From: Casuarius casuarius
Lineage: Eukaryota; Chordata; Aves; Casuariiformes; Casuariidae
Assembly (NCBI GenBank): GCA_003342895.1
Contig: PTFA01000370.1
Coordinates: 582,834-646,833 of the forward strand
Length of the DNA stretch: 64,000 bases
Reading direction: 5' to 3'
In this document: positions 13,510-25,634 of the stretch, piece by piece
Numbering within the stretch: position 1 is the stretch's first letter
Layout of the letters: every line of letters begins with the position of its first letter
The notes under the pieces: model-generated
The model's database searches: none
Seen by the model: the letters and a program-made list of their open reading frames with translations, nothing else
What the model was told of the DNA's origin: nothing
Translations under genes and position numbers: made by a program

Positions 13510-13974
13510 GGCATGTGCATGCGGGCTGTCAAGCATCCTGACCTCTAATGTGTCATCCTGGGAACTGGGGTACCCAGAGCCATCTGGTAGGTCCTACTCT
13601 GGGACTGAAAGCTCAGAGTAGCTTTTGTGCTGTCTTGTGTAATACTTTCTGCTACTATGCCTGAAGCTACCTCCTCTGGGGTTGCACAAAGTGTTGCAGG
13701 ACTTCTAGGTCCCGTTGGATATGCCAGTCCATCCGGCATCCTGAATGCACACCCTGTCCCATGTATTCCCCCATCCTTCATGGTGTGGGACTGTACTCTC
13801 GAACTCTGCATTGTAGCAGTGGCTTTGAAGTTATTCAGCTCACAGATTTTCCTTCCACCTAGCCTCAGGGTAAGAGACACACAGTTCCCAGGAGTTTGGC
13901 CATAGCTTTATTTTTGTGGGGGGCTCTGGGCTGCCACGCTGATGTTGCAGCTCTAGGCACCCACGCTCCTCTTG

Positions 13975-14085
13975 GGACTGGTCTCTGGTCTCTGCTAATT
14001 CCCAGGCTGTATCTGGGGGTTGTTTGGATCAGTGCTAGGTAACGTGGACCAAAACTGTGCCAGGGCCCAGGCTAACAGTCTGATA
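13975..14085 (-). repeat. Recurring unclassified repeat family, copy 2 (truncated)
   Basis: The plus strand shows CTGGTCTCTGCTAATTCCCA, GGTTGTTTGGATCAGTGCTA, GACCAAAACTGTGCCAGG and GCTAACAGT in the same order as the minus-oriented copies at 33750 and 37690. Confidence 0.65.
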
Positions 14086-16549
14086 CTGAAAGCTTCAGTA
14101 TCCTCACCCTTGCAGTAATACTGGATTTTTTTCTAGATGGACCAATTTTGTCTATGGGTCACAAACTCATCAAATAACTATGTTTTGGGAACTTATCATC
14201 GGCACCAGTCTCATTCACTTCTTGCACAGTTTTGCCCACAAAAATGTAGTAATAAAAATATATGTATTTTCTTACTTATTGTTATCATCTCTGCTCAGCT
14301 GTGCAGTTGGCCTCAGTTCTAGCTCCCAAGACTGTATACGGCTCTCCTCTCTGTCAAGCTTGTGGTTCTGGTTGCCTTAGTCTCTCCATACTGCCTGGTC
14401 AGCTTTACTTTCTGGATGCTGGATTGTTTGCCTGTTAATTAGTCTTTCTCATGTGGCAAGTGTGGCTATGCTGCCTCCTGCCACCATGTTTCATGTACCA
14501 CATACTGGAATACAGTGTGGAAAGGCTCCATGTTTGCAAAACTAAATGGTCTATTTATTAAGTGAACTATTTATAGAAATGCTGAAGCCTGTAAGGCAGT
14601 ACCAAAGCCTGACTATCCACTTAACCTTTGCATCCTGTCTGACACGATGCCTGTTACAGCAATAGTAATTCCCCCTCCTGCTTGGTCAACCCTGCAGTCC
14701 AAAGCACCACCACATTTATTTTGTTCGTCTGAACTCATCTGAACTCCTTGCTTTCTTAATGTTTTTGTTCTGCCAGCACTTAGGTACAAACTAACAGTGG
14801 GCCCTCAATGGTAGAAACACAGGGTGGGATTTCTCTCCCTTAGTCCTCCATAGATGCCTTCTTTATTCACAGACAACTTGCTTAGCTAAAGACTTATCTA
14901 CAGATAAGGTGAATCCCAGCCCAAACGGAGCACTGATACATCTGAAGTAGTTTTAAGCCTCTGAGGCTCGCCCCAAGGCAAATGGGACCAGCAAGAGTTT
15001 CCCTGTTGTGGTCTCTCTCTGGCCCTCAGTCATGCATTTTTGCACAACATTAATGGTTGATTTAATCTGGCTTGCTCAATGAAAGCCAGGGAGATCCCCC
15101 ATACTAGAAGGCTCCTTAATCTGTTAAGTCACAACAAGCTCTCAGGGGCAAAATCAGCAAACTTCCTCCAGGAAGGAAGTGCAAGTCTGGATAACTGCAA
15201 GCAACGTGATTCAAGCAGGGAGTTTAAGCCGACCTATATGACTTTTCATTGCAATGGAGTAGGGGCACAAATGCGATCAGCTCTCTCTCCACTGAAGGGG
15301 CAAGACTTTTTTCAACCTGTCTGTCTGCATAGCCAGCCAGAAATTTGCTCTCCAAGGATACACCTTTGACATGGAAGGGGGTAGATGGGGAGAGATGATC
15401 TGTGGATTTGGAGTTAAGGAAGGAAGAGGAAGGTGTTTTGAACTGGGGAAGAACAAAGAACTAGATGGCACCTGGATGAGCATGACTGTTCATAGATATA
15501 TCAGAAAGTGTCTTTGGGGCTATGCATAACTGTCCATTCACAGCTGACACAGCATGGCTGTCCTCCATGAAGCAAAATTGTGGCCATCCATGTCCTGAAA
15601 CTGGTTCATGTGGCCAGGGCACCCTCCTTCTGCTTACATTTCTGGGTTGCGTATGTTAGGCAGCAAGATTGACTTCATGCTGCTGCGTTTGCGGTGGAGG
15701 AGACTTGCTTTACACTGAGACGTAGCGTCTACTTGCCTTGGATATGAACAGCCTTATACTGAGATGAACTCCCCTTCCTAGCTGGTCTCAATGAAAACAG
15801 CAAGTATTTGTATTGCTAGTATAGATATCAATCAATCATTAGCCAGTTTCAATAACCAGTATCCTTTCCAGATTCGCTCTTTTGTTAAGTAATATATTAA
15901 ATCACTAGGAGACTGTCCAGACAACCCAAATGAGCTTTATTAACTAACTGCCAGTAATGCCATGCTTTTCACAGAAAGAAGGAGCCTAAGGAAATGCACG
16001 CGGGACTTTGAATTCTCATTGAGCTTCTCAGCTCAGTGTTTTCTGGGTCACAGACTGTGACCTGCCTTCAAAATGTGATCCCAACTGGATGCTTAAAGAT
16101 TTCATTTTGCCACCATTGTTTTTCACTGGGAGAACTACACCAGAGGATAAGCCCGTTCTTCCATGTGGCTAGCCATGCTCAGTCCTGCCTTACACTGAGT
16201 GATCCCAAAATGCCATCAGCTGGCCCGAAGTTCACCCAAAGGCTAATTGCAAGCTTAGGCACCTCTGTGCAGACATCATATTTCTAGGATGTTGTGGTCC
16301 AGTGGCAGGGCATGATTGCATTTTTGAGCTACCTACACCACTCACTAAATATTATCAATAGGCTTAAAACTGCAGGCACACTTCATACACCATCGCAGTC
16401 AATGGTGGCTCTTCGCTGCTACCACCCGTGCTGTTTTTTCCACCAGCTCTCCAAGACTCTGCTGTGGCTTGCCTCATTCTGATCCCGTTAGCCTTTCCCA
16501 AAGATCCCTTAGACATATCACTTATTGGCTCCCTTCTGAGCCTTAACTC
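14086..16549. other. Intron sequence, nothing recognised
   Basis: No coding, RNA or named repeat signature was seen. Open frames here are short and unsupported. Confidence 0.45.
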
Positions 16550-16554
16550 GAGTT

Positions 16555-16760
16555 AGTCAGAATGCCTAATCATGTGAACATCATAATTGCCGTGTACGTC
16601 AATCACATCGCATGCACGGTTGGCTCTCGGAACTCCGCTCCTACTTTCTAACGGCTTCTGCTTTCAGCCCCATTAATGACCGTAATTATTTTCCTAAGCA
16701 TAGATTGTTCCTAATGACCGTAGTCATTTTTAGCATGATAGCACAGCAAATGATGCATCC
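16555..16760. promoter_or_regulatory. Candidate conserved non-coding element with duplicated TAAT motif
   Basis: Two 19-base copies beginning TAATGACCGTA lie at 16674-16692 and 16712-16730 and match at 17 of 19 positions. They sit in a block rich in TAAT, CATTAAT and ATGCAT words. TAAT cores are typical homeodomain contacts, so an enhancer role is a reasonable inference but untested. The region shows no repeat-family similarity. Confidence 0.35.
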
Positions 16761-18959
16761 ATGGGACAGGATGAAGCCAGGGAACAGACCTTTCAAACCC
16801 TGTTTAATGTCAGGCACACGTATTGTTTACAAGGCATTTTAGACTGTGCTGTGCGTTCCCCGTGTTGGTTTGGAAGTTCAAACAGATTGTCACTTCTCCG
16901 TGGTCTTTTTCGGCTGTGATCAAGGGCGGTCTTGGTTGTGTGTTTCATTTGCCCACAGCTGAAAGTTAGACATTTTGCTCGTGCAAGGGGAGAGATTCAG
17001 TAGGTTTCTCCATTGCTGGCCACTAAGTGCTGGGGCAAAGTAATTTGCTAAATTAACAGATATTTCAAGGGGATCTTTCAAATCAAATTGGGGGTCAAAT
17101 AATTCAGCACTTGAAGCTGCAGATTACAGGTAGACTTCTTTATGAAACCTGTGTAATTTTGTCTTCCATGCCCATCACTCCATCTAGTCTTTTCTGTAAG
17201 TCTCTGCTTTGGGGCTTTATCAAAAGTACCTACATCCTGGAGAGAAGAATGCAAGTCGTGGGTATAATTTTCTTAGAAGGCTTCATCACACATGATTAAC
17301 TCATCTGTAGTCTTAATTAGATCTTGATCCTGGATGACTATTGAAGGAGCTATAAGCTGATATTTGATTATTGGAGTGGTTAATTGTGCCCTGGGCACAG
17401 ACATCAGGCATAGACTCCCAGCGTTCGGCATGGTAAGCAGAGACATCCAAGCTAATTCTGCAGCACCCAGGTTAGGGACAGTCGTGACTGAGAGATAATG
17501 ACTTCTGGTTTTGGACTTTATCACCACTCAGGGTTTACAGTGCTTTTTCCTCAAGCTCCAGCATCCTAAAATCATACTACTGGGGGAGAATCTTAGCTTC
17601 CATTTAAGAGACATTTCTATCTGTCACACTTGTTAAGAAAAGAGATTCAAGTGCTGCCCGTGAGCTCAAAACTTAAATAAAAAGTCTGTGGTATTATTAG
17701 TAATGCCACAACTTTGGAGAGAGAAAGAAACAAAATTTTAAAGATTCAGGGTTAGCTTTATTTTCTGCGCAGGACTGAAAATCCAAGGGAAGCAGATGGC
17801 TGTGCTTAGGAGGAGATTTCTGTGTTTGAGTGACTCCTAAACAGCGCAGCTTTCCCCGAGGCTCCCTGTGCTGTCAGAAGCGGTGTCAGCTGCTGTTTGT
17901 GAAAGCAGGTACCCTTCGAGCACCGCTGCTGATTGTGGAAGTTGTGACCATGGTGACTGTCATCTGCAAATGCTGAGCTCAGCCCCGCTTGCTGGCTGGT
18001 AGTGCAACACTTGGGAGCAGGCAGCGGTGGTCTGCCTGTGTGCATGCACACGTGGACATGCCTGGGATGGCACTTAGCAAGTTTTGCCTTAGGAACAGGC
18101 TTCCAGAGGTGTTTTCTGGCCCTGAAGCCAACTGATGCAGTCTGGCCATGCCCATGCGTGTGTGTCCCACCCATGTTTTCCTTGTATCCTTCTCAAAACA
18201 GGATGCTTCCGTCAAAATTGCCAACCGAGAACTGTCCCTTACCAATGCTAACCCCCAAACCAATTTCGAGAATTGTTTTGGTCATTGCTTGCTGGTGTGG
18301 GCCAAGACCATGCCGGGAACAATTTCATGAGATTGACCATCCAGCGGAAGTGCCGATATCATGGCACTATTTTGTATAGACATTCACTGGATGTGAAGCA
18401 CTGTCTATCTACACAGCTAAGTGATGAGTGGGCTCAAGAAGGGGTTTAAGCCTAGCATGTTGTAACCCAGTCCCAGAGCATCCATGCTGTGCTTCATGTA
18501 TGTCCTCCCTGCACGAAGGAGAACTACAAGGTACTGACCTTATCACTGCTCTTTCCCAGCAGAGCTCTCCACGGCTTGGGTTAAAGGGCTTTCTTCAGGC
18601 AAACTTCAGGTGTTGGTAGGTCTGGTCACAACAGTGGGCTCAGACTAACCCTCCATTAGCCAACCACTTGGATATACTCTGAGGAAATGCGGTGGGTCTC
18701 ACAAGCAACCTAAAACAGAGGAGCCATGCTCACCTGGTCTCACCCGATAACACCTACATACACTGGGATGTCCCCAGCATCATTTCTGTGTGGGGGGAGC
18801 TCCAGCTGCTCTGTATCTCGTTGCAATGCAGCTAGGCAAGAGGACTGGAACCAGCTGCACCACCTGTTTTTCAAAAAGGGCTAATTTTGTACGTTGGTTC
18901 ATTGCAGGCAGGGCTAAATCCAAGTGTTAGGCAGGAGGCAGGATTGATCCTTTGGATTT
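16761..18959. other. Intron sequence, nothing recognised
   Basis: Unique-looking sequence. The GC-richer part at 17800-18170 gives several overlapping open frames on both strands, none with recognisable protein families. Confidence 0.45.
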
Positions 18960-19215
18960 CCTCAGCCCAATGAGTGTTAATTTGATCCATGCTGCTGTGG
19001 CAGGGGGAAAACATGGGGGCGGTACAGCTGAACATTGAGATTCTGAAAAGGGTGATGGAGAATTTAATGGATCTTGGCGGCTTAATGCTCCATTTTTCTT
19101 GTGATTCCCCCTCATTTCTTATCTCTCGTATTTACATAAATTATGTGGACTCCAGGGATGCTGCTAGGCATAGAAATTTAATCAACCTGTTTCTCAGGAG
19201 CCTGGTCACTGTGCA
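18960..19215. promoter_or_regulatory. Weak candidate conserved non-coding element
   Basis: This block contains TGAGTGTTAATTTGATCCAT and AATTTAATGGATCTTGG words, is free of repeat signatures and lies in a frame that happens to stay open (18989-19459). The predicted peptide is low-complexity at its lysine-rich end (an A-rich run near 19241) and matches nothing I know. A regulatory role is a guess. Confidence 0.2.
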
Positions 19216-20026
19216 GCAAAAGAGAAAAGAGGAGTGGAAAATAAAAAAAAAAAAGAAATCATCAGAGCACAGGATGGGTCAAAAGAGACTGTTAATAACA
19301 CCAGCCCAGAGCCCTGTTCAGCAAGGAGCTGGATTTCAGGAGCAGGAAAAAGATGACATCACCTTTTGCTGCACACGAGTTTTCCTGCAAGCAAGAGAGA
19401 ACCGGCTTTTACACACGTCAGGTGAACAGCAGCTAGAGATGCAGTTTAACCACTGTTAATCCTCCACCACGGCACTTTTAATTTTGTGCTAGGAGCAGGG
19501 GTGCTGACCTGGGCATCCTGACATGGGATCCCCTGCTGTAATCCCTTCCCCTATGAGCAGGCTCCCTTTTTCAGTTCTTCTTTGGAGCAATGCTGTTAGA
19601 GAGCGAATCGAATAAGGGGGGGCTAGGAAAGAAGTCATTCCAGAATTGCTTGGCTCCTCCTTGCAGGATGACATAATGCGTGGTGTGGTCTCCAAAATAA
19701 TGGTCAGCAGAGGAGGGGTCTGCTGGGATGCGGCATGGTTAGAGGTACACCCACATAGCTGTTAAGGGTGCTGGGTGGGTTAAAGCATGGGTGGAAATTC
19801 AGGAGGAGAACTGAATCAACAGGGATCCTCACCCCTGATTTTAGTACTTGATTTTGAGCAATCTTTGCCCTCTCCATGTTAGATAGACAGACCCTCTCCT
19901 TCCCTTTGCAGGACATCTGCTGCTTTTGGATTAAAAAAAAAAAAGCTCCTTTGTTTTAGGGTTATTTTTCCTTTTCATTTTGAGCTCTAGACATTTTTTA
20001 GTAAAAATATTGTTTCTCCAAGATGT
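19216..20026. other. Intron sequence with two A-runs, nothing recognised
   Basis: A-rich runs lie near 19241 and 19933. No gene or repeat family was recognised. Confidence 0.45.
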
Positions 20027-20262
20027 TGGGAGGTTCAGATTTGGACATTAAGTTTTTTCACTAGGAGGTAGTGCAGCAGTGGATCAGGTCATTCCCCCAC
20101 CAAGGAGGTGGGGGAATCTCCATTCTTGGAGGTTGTCAAGACCAGCCTAGTCCAAGCCATGGCTGACCTCATCAGGTGTTGGAGAGAGTCCTGCTTCAAG
20201 CAGAAGGTCAGACTAAGACCTCCAGACATCCCTTCCAACCGATGTGTCTGTGATTCTCTGCA
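20027..20262 (+). mobile_element. CR1 LINE 3' end
   Basis: GGGAGGTTCAGATTTGGACA, TCCATTCTTGGAGGTTGTCA, CATCCCTTCCAACCGATGTG and a TCTGTGATTCTCTG tail appear in the order of a CR1 3' end on the plus strand. It is 5'-truncated, as is usual for this family. It contains a perfect 11-base inverted repeat (20091-20101 and 20107-20117) that is unusual for CR1. Confidence 0.85.
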
Positions 20263-22859
20263 ACCTCTACCAGGCAGGAGATCTGTTACCCAGCCCACGC
20301 TAAGCCAGTTAGCGCAAGCTCCACTGGTACATGGTGCTCGACTGATTTTCCGTCTGAATATTGCATGGCATAAGGCCAAATACATAGCAGAAATCCTTTG
20401 CAGTTACCTTTATCAACCAAACCTGGTGTCTAAGCAAACACAGATGGGAGGATTTTATTGTGGGGATTTCAGGCTCCCGTTGCTTGTTGCACTGTGTTAC
20501 CAATCCTGGTCTTTACCTGCCTGCTTTCCCCCCACCCCCACTAGTGGCAGGATCAGCAAGCCCAGGAAATACTTTGGAAGAGTCCATCTAAATTTCTTGC
20601 AATTTTTTCCCTGCCGACAGTCTGGGAAATTACACTAGCTGTCAGTGTCAATGACAGCTTTATCGGATGCTGGGCTTATCACAGCTCACCTTATGCATGG
20701 TGACAAGCTGCACTGACTGCATTATTAATCCGACAGGCAAACACTCCTATGCAAGGGAGAGCGGGCCAGGATATAAACCATCAGATCCAAGGAGCCCTCT
20801 CGCCATGGTGGAGAGGGAGCATCCCTCTCTGTGTTTCCCATTGGCAACACTGACTGCTGACTAGGCTACCACACCAAACTGCTCAGGAGAATTCGGTCTG
20901 ATGACCAAAATGCTGCTCCAAAGTCCGTGGAAACATGACAAGACCCCCATTGGCACCAATGAAGAAATGTTTTTTCAGTTCATTGTGTTCAGTGGTGCTT
21001 AATGAGCCAACTAAGGAGGGTCTGGAGAAGCCTTTACTGTTAGTCTAGAGCAGAGTTTTTGTTTGTTTGTTTGTTTTTTTCTTCCTCATGAAATATCCCT
21101 CTGATGTTTTTTATAGCTGTGCATCCCAGTTTTGGGGTAGTGTTGATCCAGCCCTTACAGAGTCAGCCCATCACTGACAGCAGAGCAGAAGCAATAGGAC
21201 CATCTACAGTGACAATCTACAGCGAGAGGTGTGACAGAGCAAGGTATTATCAATATCTGACACCTTGTCGTCTTGTGCAGTAACCCATCCCTTCCACTAT
21301 AGACAAGAACAAGGGAAACATATCAAATAGCATAAATGCATTTCTCTCACTTGATTACGAAGAGAACCTGAGGCAACTAACTCGAAAGTAGGCATATTTT
21401 AGATATCTCTGATTTAATTCAGCTTATTGCCATATTCATTATTTATTACTTATTCAGCTTGGGCATTATGCCTAAACACAGGTGCCTTGGATCATTTGAG
21501 ACACCCAGAGACATCCATATGGGGATGGCAGCATGGATACAGGACCTACGGGCGTCCCATGCCCTTCTGGACTAGCAGTAAGAGGCCAGGTGGGATCTCC
21601 TAAGGTATCTCAAAGGGTACTAGAAGCACATTAAAATGAACCCCTACCACTGTCAAGCTGACTCCTGTCCTCGCTGTCACTGTTATGAGACAAGTGACAC
21701 CATGTACCTTGTGGATATTAACACAGCAAAGATTCAGGCTATACTTTCCCTACGTTGCAGAATGATTCAAAGTGCAAAGAGAAGAGGCCTCGTACATCCC
21801 CGTCTCCTGCTTGGAGATTACAGCCCTACCTACCATTGCAGTCGTTATTAACCATTAATATGGCTGTGCCCAGAAGGCCCAGTCAGGGTACTGCTGTGCC
21901 ATCATGAAACTCCAAGGAGAGAGACTGTCCTTGGACATAGACCGACACATTCATCATGCAGCTCGCTGGTTGTCTATCTGAGAAATGCTGCCGTGGGTTC
22001 AGGCTGCATGAACGATGGCTGCCTCATCCAGATCAGCCCTCTGCAAACATGAAGGGGCATAAACGATGACAAAAGTGTGAAGAGCAGGTGGGGGAGCACA
22101 GGCTCCTCAGAGGAGATGTCTCTTTGAAAGTGCACGATAGGAAGGCGTTTGGAGCCAGCCAACAGGGCAGGTTTGTGTGATGTTGGGTCAGTCAGACACT
22201 TGTACTGTTCGGGAGTGACTGGCGGCATGGTTAAAGGTAGCCCAGCTTCCAGCCCCACAGGAGTGCTCTGCCTTCACACCTTCCCCACAGAGATTTTTCT
22301 TGCAAGTTCCCTTCCTTTTTTAATCTTTTTTTCCCTGTAACTATGGGGTGGAGGGGGCTGTGCTTAGGTAGAGACCGTGGCCTCAGTTCCATCTGTTTGC
22401 ATCACGAGCTACACCAAGGCCAGCATTTTACTCACAACAGCTTCAGTAAGCTCCAAAATGACCATCCTGGCAGCTGTTTCCAGAGGCACAAAGACAGAGA
22501 CAGGCCAGGTGGCCTAAGAGCAGAAGCATATGCTAGATGCATCCATGGCTTTGTTCAGGCTAGGGGAGCAGCCAGTAACTGTTCTCTTATCCTGCTTTCC
22601 AGTGAAACATTTCAACTGGCAACCGTAGAGGACAGATGGTCCACATGTACTACAGATACGGTGTGGGCTGCTGTGAGGCAAGTCTTCTCCCAGCTGTGCT
22701 GCCAGTGGGGTCCAACCCTCACACTGCAGCAGGGAGAAGGATGCAGTCTCCAAGTTTCCGTGTTCTTGCTCTGTAGAGCCTGCCAGCTTTGTGTGTTGTG
22801 GCTGAGGCCAGGACCAGCTAATTTCAAATAACCAGTCAGTGGTTAATACCATGTCTCCT
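20263..22859. other. Intron sequence, nothing recognised
   Basis: A GTTT tetranucleotide run lies near 21058-21078. No coding, RNA or named repeat signature was seen otherwise. Confidence 0.45.
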
Positions 22860-22916
22860 GATGTGGCCACCATCACATCACCTTGGCTCGGTTCCTTGAT
22901 CTGATAAGCAGGTATT
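22860..22916 (+). repeat. Duplicated 52-bp sequence, left copy
   Basis: Starts GATGTGGCCACCATCACATC and ends CTGATAAGCAGGTATT. It matches 23655-23706 except for one substitution and a 5-base CTCGG insertion. No other copy was noticed in the window. Confidence 0.85.
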
Positions 22917-23289
22917 CTTCACCTGTGCTGGATTCAAACTTAGAGTGGAAGGACTGGCAGAAATGTTCACTGGACAACAGGATTTTCAGTTGAACAAATC
23001 ATGTGCGGGGATGTGAGCGGGAGAGTGAAGTGTTCTGTTTTGTTATAGAATTTCTATAGGGCTTTGAGCTTTCTCTGGAAAGTTGAATTTTCCTTTGAAA
23101 AATGTGGATCAATACCAAAACTTTCAGTAGTTTTAGTAGCTGAGAGGTGTATCCTATTCCTGGTTTCTGTCAGAATCCAGATTTCTGCCAGTAGCTTTGG
23201 GAAGATATTTCCTAGGAGAGAGCCGAATGCTGAATCACAGATCAGGAAATTCCGGTTGCATATATATTCAGTAAAGAAAAGAGAGCAGT

Positions 23290-23425
23290 ATGGCCATATC
23301 CATTTTATTAAACTCTCTTACACTCCAAAACAGCGTGATCATATCTAGATTGGGAGTAATCGGGAATACTCCTGACTAGGAGTAGTTGGGAGTAGTCTCT
23401 GCCCCAGGTTGGTTCCCAAAGCTTG
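23290..23425 (-). repeat. Recurring unclassified repeat family, copy 3
   Basis: The plus strand shows TTATTAAACTCTCTTACACT, CCAAAACAGCGTGATCATAT, a GGGAATACTCC block, and TCTCTGCCCCAGGTTGGTTC, in the order of the minus-oriented family. It is heavily diverged but collinear. Confidence 0.6.
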
Positions 23426-23654
23426 ACAAGAATTTAACAGAGTTAGCCTGGGCAAAAATTATAGCAAGAATCATCCTAAAAAAGTTCAGATGAGGGAGTT
23501 TCAGTCCTCATGCCCTGGTTTGCTAACACAGATGTCATCTCTGTCTGTCTAGAAAATTGAGTCAAAGATGCCAAAATGCAGTCTGTTGCAGGCCTGCATG
23601 GCTCAACAGGAGAGTACAGTTATGACATGCTCGCCTGTTGCCAGTGGTACCCAA

Positions 23655-23706
23655 GATGTGGCCACCATCACATCACCTTGGTTCCTTAATCTGATAAGCA
23701 GGTATT
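23655..23706 (+). repeat. Duplicated 52-bp sequence, right copy
   Basis: Partner of 22860-22916, lying 795 bases downstream in the same orientation, with nearly unchanged sequence despite unrelated flanks apart from a short upstream CAGTGGT word. Confidence 0.85.
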
Positions 23707-25634
23707 GAGAGCCAAGTCATTTGGTGGCTCCTTCAACCTGCAGCCAAACTTGGACTCCAGATCACTTCTGAGATGTGAATGCACTGACACAATGCACCAC
23801 AGTGGTAGGATAGGCAGGGCTCTTCAAAATGTTTGCAGTGATTTATCTTCTGCAGTATAAAGATCAGCTTTGTACTATGTTTTTCTTCAAAAGTTTAATT
23901 AAAAAAATTCTCTTTTCTCTTTCCTTTTGTCCTCTGAAAAAAAGAAAAGAAAGGAGATGGATAAAAATAAAATAGAAAAAAAATTTTAAGCATGCAAATG
24001 TTGATTAAAAAATATCAACCCACTCTACTGTGAAAAGCTAACAATGGTTCCCATGGCTCCTGTCTCCAGAGTCAGAACAGCCACAGTGGGTGAACTTTTG
24101 ATTTCCAAAAGTGCAGCCACTTCATGAATGGGCACCATTAGTTACTCACATTCAAAAAGTATCTGCTGTATGAGATAAAATCACTTAGTGAGATCCCATG
24201 CTTGGAAAGTAATGCCAGTCAAATTGCAACTTGAAACAAGATTCTCATTTTTGAACAGTGCGGGTAATTAGTAATGGGAACAAATCACCAACAGGAACTG
24301 TGATTTTTCTATTACTTGCGTGGATAAGTCAAGCCTGGATAGCTTTCTGGAGGCCAGAACACAAGATACAGATCTGATGAAGTTCTTGAGTGAGATTCCT
24401 TAGCCCATGTGCTAAGGGCAATTACTCCAGAAGCTCATTACTATCCTGCTTTGTGACCTCCCAGTCTGTGCAGCTGTGAAGAAAAAACACCAAACAGTCA
24501 TCTAGTAAGTATTTAATTGTCACATTCTCTTTGCCCACCTCACAGCAATATTTAGCACTAACACAGCACTTTAATGATCCTGCGGAAACTTCACAGTGTT
24601 TATTTTGTCTGGCAACCGCTGAATAGTAGTAACCTAAGCGTGTTTCTCCAGAGCTTGCTCTTTTACTCCCCCTCTTTCTTTCCAGCAGGTCAGCAGATTC
24701 CTACTCGTAATCAATACGATCACTAGAAAACCATTAGCCTCTGATAAAGATCCCCTAATCCATTCAGTAGCCAGAGTGCAAAGCAGGGAGCAAAGACCAA
24801 AGAAGTGGAAAGAGATGTTGATTGCTTGTAAGGCAACCATGCCACGAGATCTCAGGACAGCTGACACTCCCTAGCTGAGAGATCTAGGCCACCATTGGTG
24901 ATGAAGCCTCTAGGGCAACGAGGCTATGAGTCTCTATAGCCTTGAAGACCTGACAAGATCAAGACCTTGGGCATAAGGTTCCCTCATTTGATTTCTGCGT
25001 CCCTGCAGTTGCCCCCACAGATGGTGGTCATGTAGGGCCTGGTGCAGAGGGGACATGGAGCAAGGAGGCTGCTATGCCACACTGCTCTTCAGGAGGTGCC
25101 TTTTAGCAGGTCGAGAGGGCCCAGAGGGACTGAACTTCCAAACTGTAGTAGAAGGCTTCGATGCCTCCCACCCCATTCCTCCCATTATGTGACCAACATG
25201 CTCTGTCACAGAGCATCTCGCCAAGGCATGTATCTCTTGTGCGTCATGATGCCCTGGAAGTGTGCCGTGCTCCCTTGCCATGTGGTGGTTCATGAACTGA
25301 GATGAAAGGAGGTACACGTGTATGATAACATTTGCAAGTGGAAGAAAGAGGGGATGGGGACAAATCACGATTCAGGCAACACAGCGTCTCCCTGATCAAG
25401 TCTGGACCATCAATTTCTTTGACTGGAGCAAGATTTTTTTGCTAGGAGCAAGGCCTGGGAAGGCCATGGAAAAGCCATCCCTGTCCTAGATTTCAGCATA
25501 CTGGGTTGAGTCTCTGCTGCACTCACAAGCAGCAAGCTTAGCAGAGGCTGCCCTGCAGATGCTAACTCAACTTCTTGCTTTGATTTTGCTGAGACATTGC
25601 AGGGAACTTGGAAGTTGAACAAGACTGGGTTTGC
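23707..25634. other. Intron sequence, nothing recognised
   Basis: An A/T-rich patch at 23880-24010 contains several homopolymer runs. The rest is unique-looking, with no gene signal. Confidence 0.45.

Larger units (their letters stand above)
6573..13974. other. Long intron stretch, no gene recognised
   Basis: No coding or RNA signal was found. Short traces at about 8110-8235 (paired TTTACACC words) and 11165-11250 (GGGATTTTCCAAAGCAGCTC, then CATTGAAGTCAACAGGGGTT) resemble very old interspersed repeats common in sauropsids, but are too decayed to name. A T-run lies near 8439 and a short tandem near 9843. Confidence 0.45.

Noticed and set aside
18989..19459. A 156-codon plus-strand open frame
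   Set aside because: It ends in a lysine-rich stretch caused by an A-run, has no recognisable domain and has no splice or start context. Chance is the simpler explanation.
20108..20638. A 176-codon plus-strand open frame
   Set aside because: Its first third is CR1 3'-end sequence, including the tail. The rest has no family similarity.
22055..22075. A short match to the complement of part of miR-598, a microRNA hosted by an XKR6 intron in mammals
   Set aside because: Only about ten bases agree, with no precursor hairpin seen. No convincing miR-598 sequence was found anywhere in the window.
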